A stretch of DNA of 31,487 bases. Source: Candidatus Rifleibacteriota bacterium (lineage in GTDB: Bacteria; Riflebacteria; Ozemobacteria; Ozemobacterales; Ozemobacteraceae). Under the pieces are notes generated by a model, which worked only from the letters and a program-made list of their open reading frames with translations, did no database searches and was not told where the DNA came from. The first letter of the stretch is position 1. Each line of letters begins with the position of its first letter. Below are positions 1-5,867 of this stretch, piece by piece. The position numbers and the translations under genes are program-made. The stretch lies in the NCBI GenBank assembly GCA_029560455.1, contig JAKQKW010000001.1:1-31487 (forward strand), read 5' to 3'.

Positions 1-22
1 GCTCGCCAAAGACTGAATTTTG

Positions 23-52
23 TTGCGTCGTATTCCGGCATTGTGATATGAT
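23..52 (+). promoter_or_regulatory. Promoter of the tRNA-Leu gene
   Basis: A -35 hexamer TTGCGT (23-28) and a -10 hexamer TATGAT (47-52) are 18 bp apart. The expected start is near 59, just before the tRNA at 64. Identified by consensus only. Confidence 0.6.
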
Positions 53-63
53 TAGGCTCACAG

Positions 64-148
64 GCCGGAATGGCGGAATTGGCAGACGCACGGGACTCAA
101 AATCCCGCGCCCCTTAAAGGCGTGTCGGTTCGACCCCGACTTCCGGCA
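64..148 (+). tRNA. tRNA-Leu (anticodon CAA)
   Basis: The acceptor arms GCCGGAA (64-70) and TTCCGGC (141-147) pair perfectly and A148 is the discriminator base. The anticodon stem CGGGA/TCCCG encloses the loop CTCAAAA, giving anticodon CAA, which reads UUG leucine codons. A long variable arm (class II tRNA) and a T-arm with GGTTCGACCCC are visible. The full CCA is not encoded (ACCG follows). The 3' half is the target of the genomic island: its last 21 bases recur at 21425-21445, so the gene stays intact after integration. Confidence 0.97.
128..148 (+). repeat. attL core (tRNA 3' end)
   Basis: The 21 bases GTTCGACCCCGACTTCCGGCA run from the T-loop to the discriminator base. They recur exactly at 21425-21445, and the match continues CGA after one C/T difference. 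This is the expected crossover region for a tRNA-targeting tyrosine integrase. Confidence 0.93.
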
Positions 149-156
149 CCGAGAAT

Positions 157-181
157 GAGTTTAAACAAGTGTAATAAACTC
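157..181. repeat. Short inverted repeat between tRNA and terminator
   Basis: GAGTTTA (157-163) and TAAACTC (175-181) form a perfect 7-bp inverted repeat around 11 bases. It lies in the roughly 30-bp stretch present between tRNA end and terminator on the left side but missing at the right junction, where the terminator almost abuts the att core. It could be a recombination-protein site or an RNA stem. Confidence 0.5.
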
Positions 182-183
182 GC

Positions 184-215
184 AAAAACCCGCTGATGAA
201 GCGGGTTTTTTGTTT
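184..215 (+). terminator. Rho-independent terminator after tRNA-Leu
   Basis: AAACCCGC and GCGGGTTT pair around TGATGAA and are followed by a T-rich tail. Stem and loop are identical to the terminator at the right end (about 21450-21480), so the island side carries its own copy. Confidence 0.85.
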
Positions 216-251
216 GTCCGGACTTTGTAAAACAACATGATATCGCGTTGC

Positions 252-314
252 GTTACACCTGAAAATGGTGTAACTTTATAGTGTAACCAACAAATGTCCG
301 AGAGGTGTTACACC
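252..314 (+). promoter_or_regulatory. Integrase arm sites / int operator repeats
   Basis: GTTACACC (252-259) is the inverse of GGTGTAAC (267-274). AGTGTAAC follows at 280-287 and the palindrome GGTGTTACACC at 304-314. The block 262-287 matches 21349-21374 in 24 of 26 positions and in the same direction. A weak promoter TTACAC/TATAGT (253-258, 277-282, 18-bp gap) overlaps the repeats, and the last palindrome lies between the RBS and ATG of int. The family normally uses such repeats as arm-binding sites, and self-repression of int is a reasonable inference. Confidence 0.7.
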
Positions 315-1541
315 ATGTCGTTAAACCCAGCACAGGTTAAGAATCTCAAGCCGGAACCCGGCAGGAAAGTTACCCGCATCCATGACGGTTCAGGGTTATA
401 TCTGTATATCACCGACAAGGGCAGCAAACGTTGGAGATTCAAGTATCTTTTCAAGGGCAAAAACCAGATGCTTTCCGTTGGCACCTACCCGGCTGTCAGT
501 CTGGCAGAGGCCAGAGCAAAAACCCTTGAGATGGTTACTCTACTGAAAAGTGGTATAAACCCTTCTGATAATCGCAAGGCACAAAAGGTATCTATAACAG
601 AGGCCAGCGCCAACAGCTTTGAAGTTGTTGCCAGGGAATGGCAGGCAGTTCAGAAACATGATGTGACAGAAAAGTCCAAATACCGCATCAATTACGGGCT
701 TGAGAAATATGTTTTCCCCTTTATCGGCAAGCTGGCAGTGTCAGAGATTAAATCATCTCAGATTGTCGAGATTGCCCGGCGCATGGAAGCCAGCGGCCTG
801 ACCGAAACAGTTCACCGGGTCATTGGTTATTGCAGCAACATTTTCATGTATGCCATTTCAGGCGAAAGGGCCGACTCAGATCCGACAGCGGCGGCAAAGA
901 AGCAGTTGAAACCATTGCCAAAAGAGGCAAAGCACATGGCAGCAATTACCTGCCCGGCAGAAGTAGGAAAGCTTCTCAACGCCGTCGATGGTTACACCGG
1001 CAGTTTTGTGGTCAGATCGGCTCTGATGCTTGCCCCGTTGGTTTTCGTCCGGCCAGGCGAGCTTAGAAAAGCCCGCTGGGCAGATATAGATTTTGAACGG
1101 GCAGAGTGGCGTTTTACCGCCAGCAAGACCAGGCAGCCTCATATTGTGCCGCTTTCCCGCCAGGCTGTCAGGATATTGAAAGACTTGCACCAAGCTACCG
1201 GTCGCGGTGAGTTTGTTTTCCCGAGTCCGACCAGTTCAAGCAGGGAGATGAGCGATAACGCGATACTGGCAGCTTTCCGGCGCATGGGTGTCGCGAAAGA
1301 AGAGCATTGCGGGCATGGCTGGAGAGCGACAGCGAGAACCTTGCTTGATGAAGAACTGAAATACCCGTTGCCGGTAATCGAAATGCAGTTGGCACACGGA
1401 GTCAAAGACGTCCACGGCAGGGCTTATAACAGAACGACATTCATAAAAGATCGACACGAAATGATGCAGGCATGGGCCGATTACCTTGATCGGCTGAGAG
1501 CGGCGGCAGTAAACCCGGCACCTGCAAAGAAACGGCATTAA
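315..1541 (+). CDS. int: Tyrosine-type site-specific integrase, P4 family
   Basis: This 408-aa recombinase is expected to integrate and excise the island at the tRNA-Leu gene by cutting DNA through a tyrosine. The N-terminal arm-binding domain (DUF4102 type) shows the usual DGSGLYLYIT and KRWRFKY segments. Catalytic residues are visible in order: R246 (RPGELR), H334 and R337 (HGWRATAR), H361 (LAHG) and Y371 (GRAYNRT). I chose ATG 315 because GAGAGG lies 9 bases before it; an upstream in-frame ATG at 294 has no ribosome site. Repeats at 252-314 overlap its promoter and RBS, suggesting self-repression. Length and motif order are normal for the family, so the enzyme is probably active. Confidence 0.96.
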   Translation: MSLNPAQVKNLKPEPGRKVTRIHDGSGLYLYITDKGSKRWRFKYLFKGKNQMLSVGTYPAVSLAEARAKTLEMVTLLKSGINPSDNRKAQKVSITEASANSFEVVAREWQAVQKHDVTEKSKYRINYGLEKYVFPFIGKLAVSEIKSSQIVEIARRMEASGLTETVHRVIGYCSNIFMYAISGERADSDPTAAAKKQLKPLPKEAKHMAAITCPAEVGKLLNAVDGYTGSFVVRSALMLAPLVFVRPGELRKARWADIDFERAEWRFTASKTRQPHIVPLSRQAVRILKDLHQATGRGEFVFPSPTSSSREMSDNAILAAFRRMGVAKEEHCGHGWRATARTLLDEELKYPLPVIEMQLAHGVKDVHGRAYNRTTFIKDRHEMMQAWADYLDRLRAAAVNPAPAKKRH

Positions 1542-1561
1542 GCCAGATGGTAATGTAACAA

Positions 1562-2122
1562 ATGACAAAACTAATGCAGATCAGTAATGAATACCTCGAG
1601 CAGAAGATTTACCAGGTCAGAGGCCAGAAAGTCATGCTTGATTCTGACCTGGCAGAACTTTACGGAGTCGAAACCAGAGTATTGAATCAGGCTGTTAAAA
1701 GAAACCTTGAGAGATTCCCGGCAAGTTTCATGTTTCAACTTACCCTGTCAGAAGAGGCAAACTTGAAGTCACAATTTGTGATATCAAGACCGAAAACGCA
1801 GATCAGCAAAGAGAAACACGGCGGCAGAAGAAAGCCAGTCAACGTATTTACCGAACACGGTGTCCTGATGCTTGCCAATGTTCTGAAAAGCGAGCAGGCA
1901 ATAGCAGTAAGCATTCAGATCATCGAGGCGTTTGTCAGACTTCGGAAGGTCAGCTTGAGCTATGCCGATATTGCGGCAAAGATCGAGGAAATAGAAACTC
2001 GTCTTGCCGGGCATGATGACCAGTTCAAAATTTTCTACGAGATTATTCTGCCGTTGCTCGAAGCACCAGTTTCCCCAAAAAGAAAGATTGGTTTCGAGCC
2101 AGGCAAGGAAGATGTAGAATGA
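1562..2122 (+). CDS. ORF6N-domain (antirepressor-like) protein
   Basis: This 186-aa protein opens with the ORF6N domain, a DNA-binding fold common in phage antirepressors. Residues about 14-60 hold the hallmark pattern GQKVMLDSDLAELYGV, then LNQAVKRN and ERFPASFMFQLT. VFTEHGVLMLANVL follows near residues 95-110, then a helical tail. It starts 20 bases after the integrase stop and may be cotranscribed; the ribosome site is weak and ATG 1574 is an alternative start. A truncated relative of the same domain lies at the other end of the island (21136-21360). Role inferred: regulation of the island. The target is unknown. Confidence 0.87.
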   Translation: MTKLMQISNEYLEQKIYQVRGQKVMLDSDLAELYGVETRVLNQAVKRNLERFPASFMFQLTLSEEANLKSQFVISRPKTQISKEKHGGRRKPVNVFTEHGVLMLANVLKSEQAIAVSIQIIEAFVRLRKVSLSYADIAAKIEEIETRLAGHDDQFKIFYEIILPLLEAPVSPKRKIGFEPGKEDVE

Positions 2123-2181
2123 AATTGTGTGGTTGTTTAAATCGTTTGCATGCCGAAAATTCTATGACGGAGAGGGTTTAA

Positions 2182-2844
2182 ATGAAAAATGTCGATAGCT
2201 TATGGTCTGCAGTTTTCGCCAACCCTTCGAAGTGGATTTCAAGTTTCGTTATCCCCCTTCTACACACTCCAGAAAAAGATTTATTGAACGATTTCAAGGC
2301 CCGGTTTATGGAGGCTTGGGAGAATATGTATCAGAGCCACATATTACGAAAATATGCTCGTCAAGGCATTGAAACAAGGCTTGATGCAGATCTGCATAAC
2401 CATGAGGCCACTGAAAGAATCACAGAAATGCGCACCCTTCTGAAAGCCATGCTCGAAATACCTCTGTTCGGCAAAGCTAGTAACCAGATACCGGAGGATG
2501 CTCAGTTGATGATACCAAAGATTGAAGCAATACTAAGCGAACCGAGCCAAAGAAACGCAATGTGGCGTGATTACGGCAAAACTTATTACTTTGAATCTGA
2601 AGGGCAAGGGGATGGCTTGCTGAAAGAAACTCTCATTTACACGGTTCGAGCAGTTGCTGATGTATTTTATAGTCTTGTCGACGACATACGGATCGACGGT
2701 CCTGGCTTTGACAAGATCGGTCTCTGTCCGAACTGTCAGATAATTTTTGAAAAAAAGCGGAAAGATCAGGAATATTGTTCTGCAAGATGTCAGCAAACTA
2801 CTGCTGTCAGGCGCTCCAGAGAGAAGCAGAAAAAAAATCTGTAA
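2182..2844 (+). CDS. Zinc-finger protein with CGNR-like C-terminus
   Basis: This is a 220-aa protein of unknown role. The C-terminal 40 residues form a treble-clef-like zinc site: C182 and C185 (CPNC), then C199 and C203 (YCSARC), ending in a basic tail (RRSREKQKK). This resembles the CGNR zinc finger seen in putative transcription regulators. The first 170 residues are helical with no motif I recognise. GAGAGGG before ATG 2182 is a plausible ribosome site. The stop codon sits inside an inverted repeat (2839-2870) that overlaps the -35 region of a strong downstream promoter, so the gene ends at the regulatory block of the replication operon. A role as local regulator is a guess. Confidence 0.75.
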   Translation: MKNVDSLWSAVFANPSKWISSFVIPLLHTPEKDLLNDFKARFMEAWENMYQSHILRKYARQGIETRLDADLHNHEATERITEMRTLLKAMLEIPLFGKASNQIPEDAQLMIPKIEAILSEPSQRNAMWRDYGKTYYFESEGQGDGLLKETLIYTVRAVADVFYSLVDDIRIDGPGFDKIGLCPNCQIIFEKKRKDQEYCSARCQQTTAVRRSREKQKKNL

Positions 2845-2903
2845 TGGTATTGACTTAAAAACCATTACAGACTATAATAGCCCCGTGACTTGAACGGGGC
2901 TAT
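2839..2903 (+). promoter_or_regulatory. Promoter with two operator-like inverted repeats
   Basis: TTGACT (2850-2855) and a perfect TATAAT (2873-2878) are 17 bp apart, one of the best promoter matches in the window; the start should be near 2885. A 10-bp perfect inverted repeat (2839-2848 with 2861-2870) encloses the -35 box. A second one (2877-2886 with 2894-2903) covers the end of the -10 box and the start site. This suits tight control by a DNA-binding repressor of the island. The promoter faces the AlpA/helicase operon. Confidence 0.75.
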
Positions 2904-2970
2904 AAGATTTCGGATTAACCTGAAATAGAAAAGCCCCTGTGAACAAGAATCACAAGGGCTTTTTGTTTTT
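2885..2970 (+). ncRNA. Leader RNA or small RNA ahead of AlpA operon
   Basis: A transcript from the 2850-2878 promoter would start near 2885 and meet a strong terminator at 2929-2970, giving an RNA of about 85 nt. GGGGCT (2896-2901) can pair with AGCCCC (2932-2937), which is also the 5' arm of the terminator, so a terminator/antiterminator switch is possible. P4 satellites are known to control their replication operon by premature termination of a leader RNA. The similarity here is in layout only. Confidence 0.4.
2929..2970 (+). terminator. Strong rho-independent terminator in operon leader
   Basis: Arms 2929-2942 and 2950-2963 pair at 13 of 14 positions around a 7-base loop, and the 3' side runs into TTTTTGTTTTT. 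It stands between the strong promoter and the first gene of the replication operon, so the operon needs read-through or another promoter. Confidence 0.85.
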
Positions 2971-3008
2971 GGGTGTTCACCCGCAAACTGTGGCAGGTTA
3001 AGGGTAGC

Positions 3009-3076
3009 ACACCTCGGACAAAAAGCCAACAAGCCCGGCCTTTCAATTGCCCGGCTTACTTTTTGACGCGAGGTGT
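3009..3076 (+). promoter_or_regulatory. Leader that can hide the AlpA ribosome site
   Basis: ACACCTCG (3009-3016) is the exact complement of CGAGGTGT (3069-3076), which contains the GAGGTG ribosome site of the gene at 3083. Between them AAGCCCGGC (3031-3039) and GCCCGGCTT form an inner stem with one mismatch, followed by a short T run. Folding would close the ribosome site, so translation may be controlled at RNA level. Confidence 0.5.
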
Positions 3077-3082
3077 TTTTTT

Positions 3083-3283
3083 ATGACCGATCAACCCGTA
3101 TTTCTCAGAACCAAACAGGTTTTAAAGCTGCTGAACATAAGCAAAAGCCAATGGCAGAGGCTTGTAAGAAGTGGAGTAGCGCCGGCAGGAAAGAAGCTCA
3201 GCCCCCGTGTTTTCGTCTGGCAGGAATCCGACATCTTAGGGTTTATTGCAGATGCCGAGCAGGTTGGAGGTGCCACCGAATGA
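3083..3283 (+). CDS. AlpA-like helix-turn-helix regulator / excisionase
   Basis: This is a 66-aa winged-helix DNA-binding protein. The pattern FLRTKQVLKLLNISKSQW (residues 6-23) followed by VRSGVAPAGKKLSPRVFVWQ and a closing helix is the AlpA/MerR-like fold of small prophage regulators, which activate integrase genes or act as excisionases. ATG 3083 is chosen because GAGGTG lies 7 bases upstream; that ribosome site can be masked by the leader repeat at 3009-3016. The stop overlaps the next ATG (ATGA at 3280), so it heads a translationally coupled operon ending in the replication helicase. It may control excision or the repeats near int; not shown by sequence alone. Confidence 0.8.
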   Translation: MTDQPVFLRTKQVLKLLNISKSQWQRLVRSGVAPAGKKLSPRVFVWQESDILGFIADAEQVGGATE

Positions 3284-3474
3284 ACAGAACACAGGCACTG
3301 GATGAACTCGAAAGGCAGCTTGATTCTCTCAGAACCCTATCTGATCTTATTTCAACGAATTGCGGCAGCGATGGAACTCCTGCCTTGATTGCCGGGATCC
3401 TCAACTTGCTTCTGGATAACCTGGACATAATCCATATCTGTTTACTTCAGAGTTCACAGGAGGTTGGGATATGA
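3280..3474 (+). CDS. Small protein, unknown, in AlpA/helicase operon
   Basis: This is a 64-aa protein I do not recognise. It begins with an amphipathic segment (ALDELERQLDSLRTLSDLI) and ends with a leucine-rich helix (GILNLLLDNLDIIHICLL), so it probably forms a helical bundle or pairs with another protein. GGAGG sits 9 bases before ATG 3280, and the start overlaps the previous stop (ATGA). Its own stop overlaps the next start in the same way. Location between two AlpA-like genes suggests a regulatory or replication helper role, by context only. Confidence 0.65.
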   Translation: MNRTQALDELERQLDSLRTLSDLISTNCGSDGTPALIAGILNLLLDNLDIIHICLLQSSQEVGI

Positions 3475-3683
3475 ACAATATACAGACGCTGAGACTGCCA
3501 GAAAACGGCTTATTAAGGTTAAAACAGGTTTTACAGTTTGTGCCGGTCAGCCGGTCTACCTTTCTGAAGGGTGCCGCCACGGGCCGATTTCCGAAACCAA
3601 TCAAGAACGGTCGCTGTATTTTCTGGCGGGCCGAAGATATACGGGCCCTTATAGAAACGATATGCGCGGGAGGTGATGAATAA
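3471..3683 (+). CDS. Second AlpA-family regulator
   Basis: This 70-aa protein has the classical AlpA layout: LLRLKQVLQFVPVSRSTFLKG (residues about 14-34), GRFPKPIKNGRCIFWRAEDI, and a last helix. The F-P-x-P-x-x-x turn and the W-R-x-x-D-I ending are typical of the family. AGGAGG precedes the ATG, which overlaps the previous stop (ATGA). It is clearly distinct from the AlpA-like protein at 3083-3283, so the operon carries two such regulators. One may act as excisionase and the other as operon regulator; this split is inference. Confidence 0.85.
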   Translation: MNNIQTLRLPENGLLRLKQVLQFVPVSRSTFLKGAATGRFPKPIKNGRCIFWRAEDIRALIETICAGGDE

Positions 3684-3964
3684 TGAAAAGACGCAAGGCA
3701 ATACTTTCAGCAGACCAAAAAAAAGATGTTACCTCGATCACCGTGTACAGCACACTGGCACGCGACAACTATATTATGGTGCGAGTTTCTCTGTCGGTAG
3801 CGGTATGCAAAAACACCGAGCAGCAAACCAGAGTGACGCGAGATATCAGAAGGTGGGTTGAGACAGACATTTTCTGGGAAAGCGCGGAGAAAGAAATAGA
3901 AGAAGCTGCAAAGCGCCTTAGAACCGGCGTGGCCCCAATCGTTATCGGGGGAGAGTATAACTGA
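3683..3964 (+). CDS. Hypothetical protein in replication operon
   Basis: This is a 93-aa protein of unknown function. The first half looks like a beta sheet (SITVYSTLARDNYIMVRVSLSVAV), the second like a charged helix (ESAEKEIEEAAKRLRTG). The start overlaps the previous stop (TAATG), with GGAGGTGATG upstream, and its stop overlaps the helicase start (TGATG). Such tight spacing supports it being a real gene. No catalytic pattern is visible. Position just before the helicase suggests a replication partner. Confidence 0.62.
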   Translation: MKRRKAILSADQKKDVTSITVYSTLARDNYIMVRVSLSVAVCKNTEQQTRVTRDIRRWVETDIFWESAEKEIEEAAKRLRTGVAPIVIGGEYN

Positions 3965-5508
3965 TGCAAAAGCAGACAGAGCAAAATACTGACACAACCC
4001 TTCCACCTGCCAGGTCTGCCCCTGACCCGGAACTTGTAGCGCAATACGGGCGAGAAGTCAAAGAAGAGCTGAAGACCTACCCGGCAGAAGGGAGAGAGCC
4101 GACAAAAAGAATATGGCAGCTTTCTGAATGGGAAGGCATAGGCTATTACCTCGACAACCCGCCCCCTGAACCAAAGCTGTTATTTCGCGGGAAAGGCTGG
4201 GAAATTCCTGACAAGTGCGTCACCTCGTTATTTGCGGCAGGCGCAACCGGCAAAACCTTTCTGGGCTTCCAGCTTGCGGCCTGCCTAGCGGCGGGCGTGA
4301 ACCTTGGCCCTTTTGAAACATCGCAAATAATGAGGCCTGCAAAAAAAAAGAGGGTTCTTTATCTGTGCGGCGAAGACCCTCAAGACATAATCCATGCGAG
4401 AATAGCGGCTATTGTAAAGCACATGCCCGGCCTCGCAGATCGGAAAGCAGACCTGAGGCAAAATCTTGGCATTCACGCGCTTGTCGGCTTTGACAGAATA
4501 CTGATAGCTTATGACCAGAAGGGGAACCCGACAACAACAGAGGCTTACGATGCTCTGTGCTATTCGATTGAAAAAATCGGCGGCGTTGACGTTCTAGCCC
4601 TCGACCCCATGAACAAATTTTACGGCCTGAAGGAAAACGACAACGCGCACGCGGCGGCGTGGATAGCCATGTTGGAAACTATTTCAATCCGGTTTGATGC
4701 AGGCGTTCTTTTCGTCCACCACGAAAGCAAGGCGCAGAATCTGGATGGTGATATAAGAGCATCGTCCGGGCGCGGCGCGGGCGCTTTCAGGGATAGTGTC
4801 AGAGGGGTGTTGAGTATGGCGAGAATGACCGAGAAGCAGGCCAAACAATACGATTATCCCAAGGACTGGAACAAGATGGTCGCAGTATTCCCAAGCAAGG
4901 CGAACTTTACCGAAGAAGCAGCAGACGCGGCGTGGTTTGTGCGCGGCCCAGGCGGCGTTCTGCTTCCTGGCGATGTCAACAGCGGCACTAGAGAAAGAAA
5001 CGAAGAAGCGGCAGCAGAGCTTTACACATTGCTGAAAGACGCTGTCACAGGACAGCTACTTGATAAACGCGGAAATCCAATACCCTGCACCAGCGACAGT
5101 CTAACGCTGCGTGGCCTGACCAAGGGAACCGGTAGCCCGGCTGAAATGGCAATTCGGGCAGCAATGAAGGAAGCCGGAGTCTCAAACATGACAAAAGAGC
5201 TAAATAGCCTAATTCTGAGACTGGAAGCTGAAAACAAAATTATCATCGACCGGGCAGAAGGCGGCAGAGGGCAAAACAAACACCGTGTAAACGTTATCGG
5301 TTACACCCCGCTGCAAGAGTCACCAGAGCCAGAATCTGGCGACCAGGACAAGGAAAATCAGCCGGACATTCCAGACCTGGCAGAAGGTGGAGCCGACGAA
5401 AAACCCAGCAATTCCAGGCAGCAGGATAACCCCATAAAGAAGCGGCCAAAAACCCGCGACAGGAGCCAGAAGCATGAGAAAAAATCACCCGACAGGAAAA
5501 GAAAATAA
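3964..5508 (+). CDS. RepA-like RecA-fold replicative helicase/ATPase
   Basis: This 514-aa ATPase belongs to the RecA/DnaB-like group that includes plasmid RepA (AAA_25). Walker A is AGATGKT (residues 92-98, K97), Walker B ends in LALDP (D214), and FVHHESKA near residue 257 fits the sensor region. These enzymes form hexamers that unwind DNA at a plasmid or satellite origin. The C-terminus (about 450-514) is a basic, proline- and lysine-rich tail, likely disordered. It is the last gene of the AlpA operon; an iteron array begins at its stop codon and a primase gene follows. This layout says it is the island's initiator or replicative helicase. Confidence 0.85.
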   Translation: MQKQTEQNTDTTLPPARSAPDPELVAQYGREVKEELKTYPAEGREPTKRIWQLSEWEGIGYYLDNPPPEPKLLFRGKGWEIPDKCVTSLFAAGATGKTFLGFQLAACLAAGVNLGPFETSQIMRPAKKKRVLYLCGEDPQDIIHARIAAIVKHMPGLADRKADLRQNLGIHALVGFDRILIAYDQKGNPTTTEAYDALCYSIEKIGGVDVLALDPMNKFYGLKENDNAHAAAWIAMLETISIRFDAGVLFVHHESKAQNLDGDIRASSGRGAGAFRDSVRGVLSMARMTEKQAKQYDYPKDWNKMVAVFPSKANFTEEAADAAWFVRGPGGVLLPGDVNSGTRERNEEAAAELYTLLKDAVTGQLLDKRGNPIPCTSDSLTLRGLTKGTGSPAEMAIRAAMKEAGVSNMTKELNSLILRLEAENKIIIDRAEGGRGQNKHRVNVIGYTPLQESPEPESGDQDKENQPDIPDLAEGGADEKPSNSRQQDNPIKKRPKTRDRSQKHEKKSPDRKRK

Positions 5509-5797
5509 GCCGGATTTTTAACTGTTTTCGTTGGCTTTTCCAGCTTATGCCCGCATGAACAAAGGGAAACGAACAAAATCTACAAGCTGGATTTTATCGG
5601 AGCAAAAAAACACAAATCCGGCTTTTTCCAGCCGCCTGAGCTGAAACAAAAGCTGGATTTTAGAAGCCGGATTTTTTGTGTAAATCCAGCTTTCTGTAAA
5701 TCCAGCTTATTGCCGCACTGGTAGCGGATTACAGAGACAAAAAAGAAGCTGGAAAAAAAACTACCCCTAAAGGGGTATAAAAAACCGAATCCAGCTT
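5507..5797. repeat. Iteron array, probable replication origin
   Basis: An 11-bp unit AAGCYGGATTT occurs in both directions. Forward copies: 5507, 5584, 5650, 5664. Reverse copies (AAATCCRGCTT): 5614, 5682, 5698, and with one change 5787. Partial copies lie at 5539 and 5746. The array fills the gap between the helicase and primase genes and is AT-rich between units. Iterons beside rep genes are the usual sign of a plasmid or satellite origin. No other gene is visible in 5509-5867. Confidence 0.8.
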
Positions 5798-5808
5798 TCG
5801 GTTTTTTT
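5762..5808 (+). terminator. Two hairpins at the end of the iteron region
   Basis: TACCCC/GGGGTA (5762-5777) is a small stem. The next one pairs AAAAACCGAA with TTCGGTTTTT (about 5780-5807) and ends in seven Ts, a terminator shape. Its loop carries the last reverse iteron. It would stop transcripts from the helicase operon before the primase gene, which then needs its own promoter. Confidence 0.6.
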
Positions 5809-5867
5809 ACCCCCGGGGTTTATTGGGCGCAAAATTTCATACCAGGTTAACAAGGACAGATAAAACC

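Noticed and set aside
5507..5797. CRISPR array
   Set aside because: Units are 11 bp, occur in both directions and have irregular gaps; iterons explain them better, and no cas genes are present.
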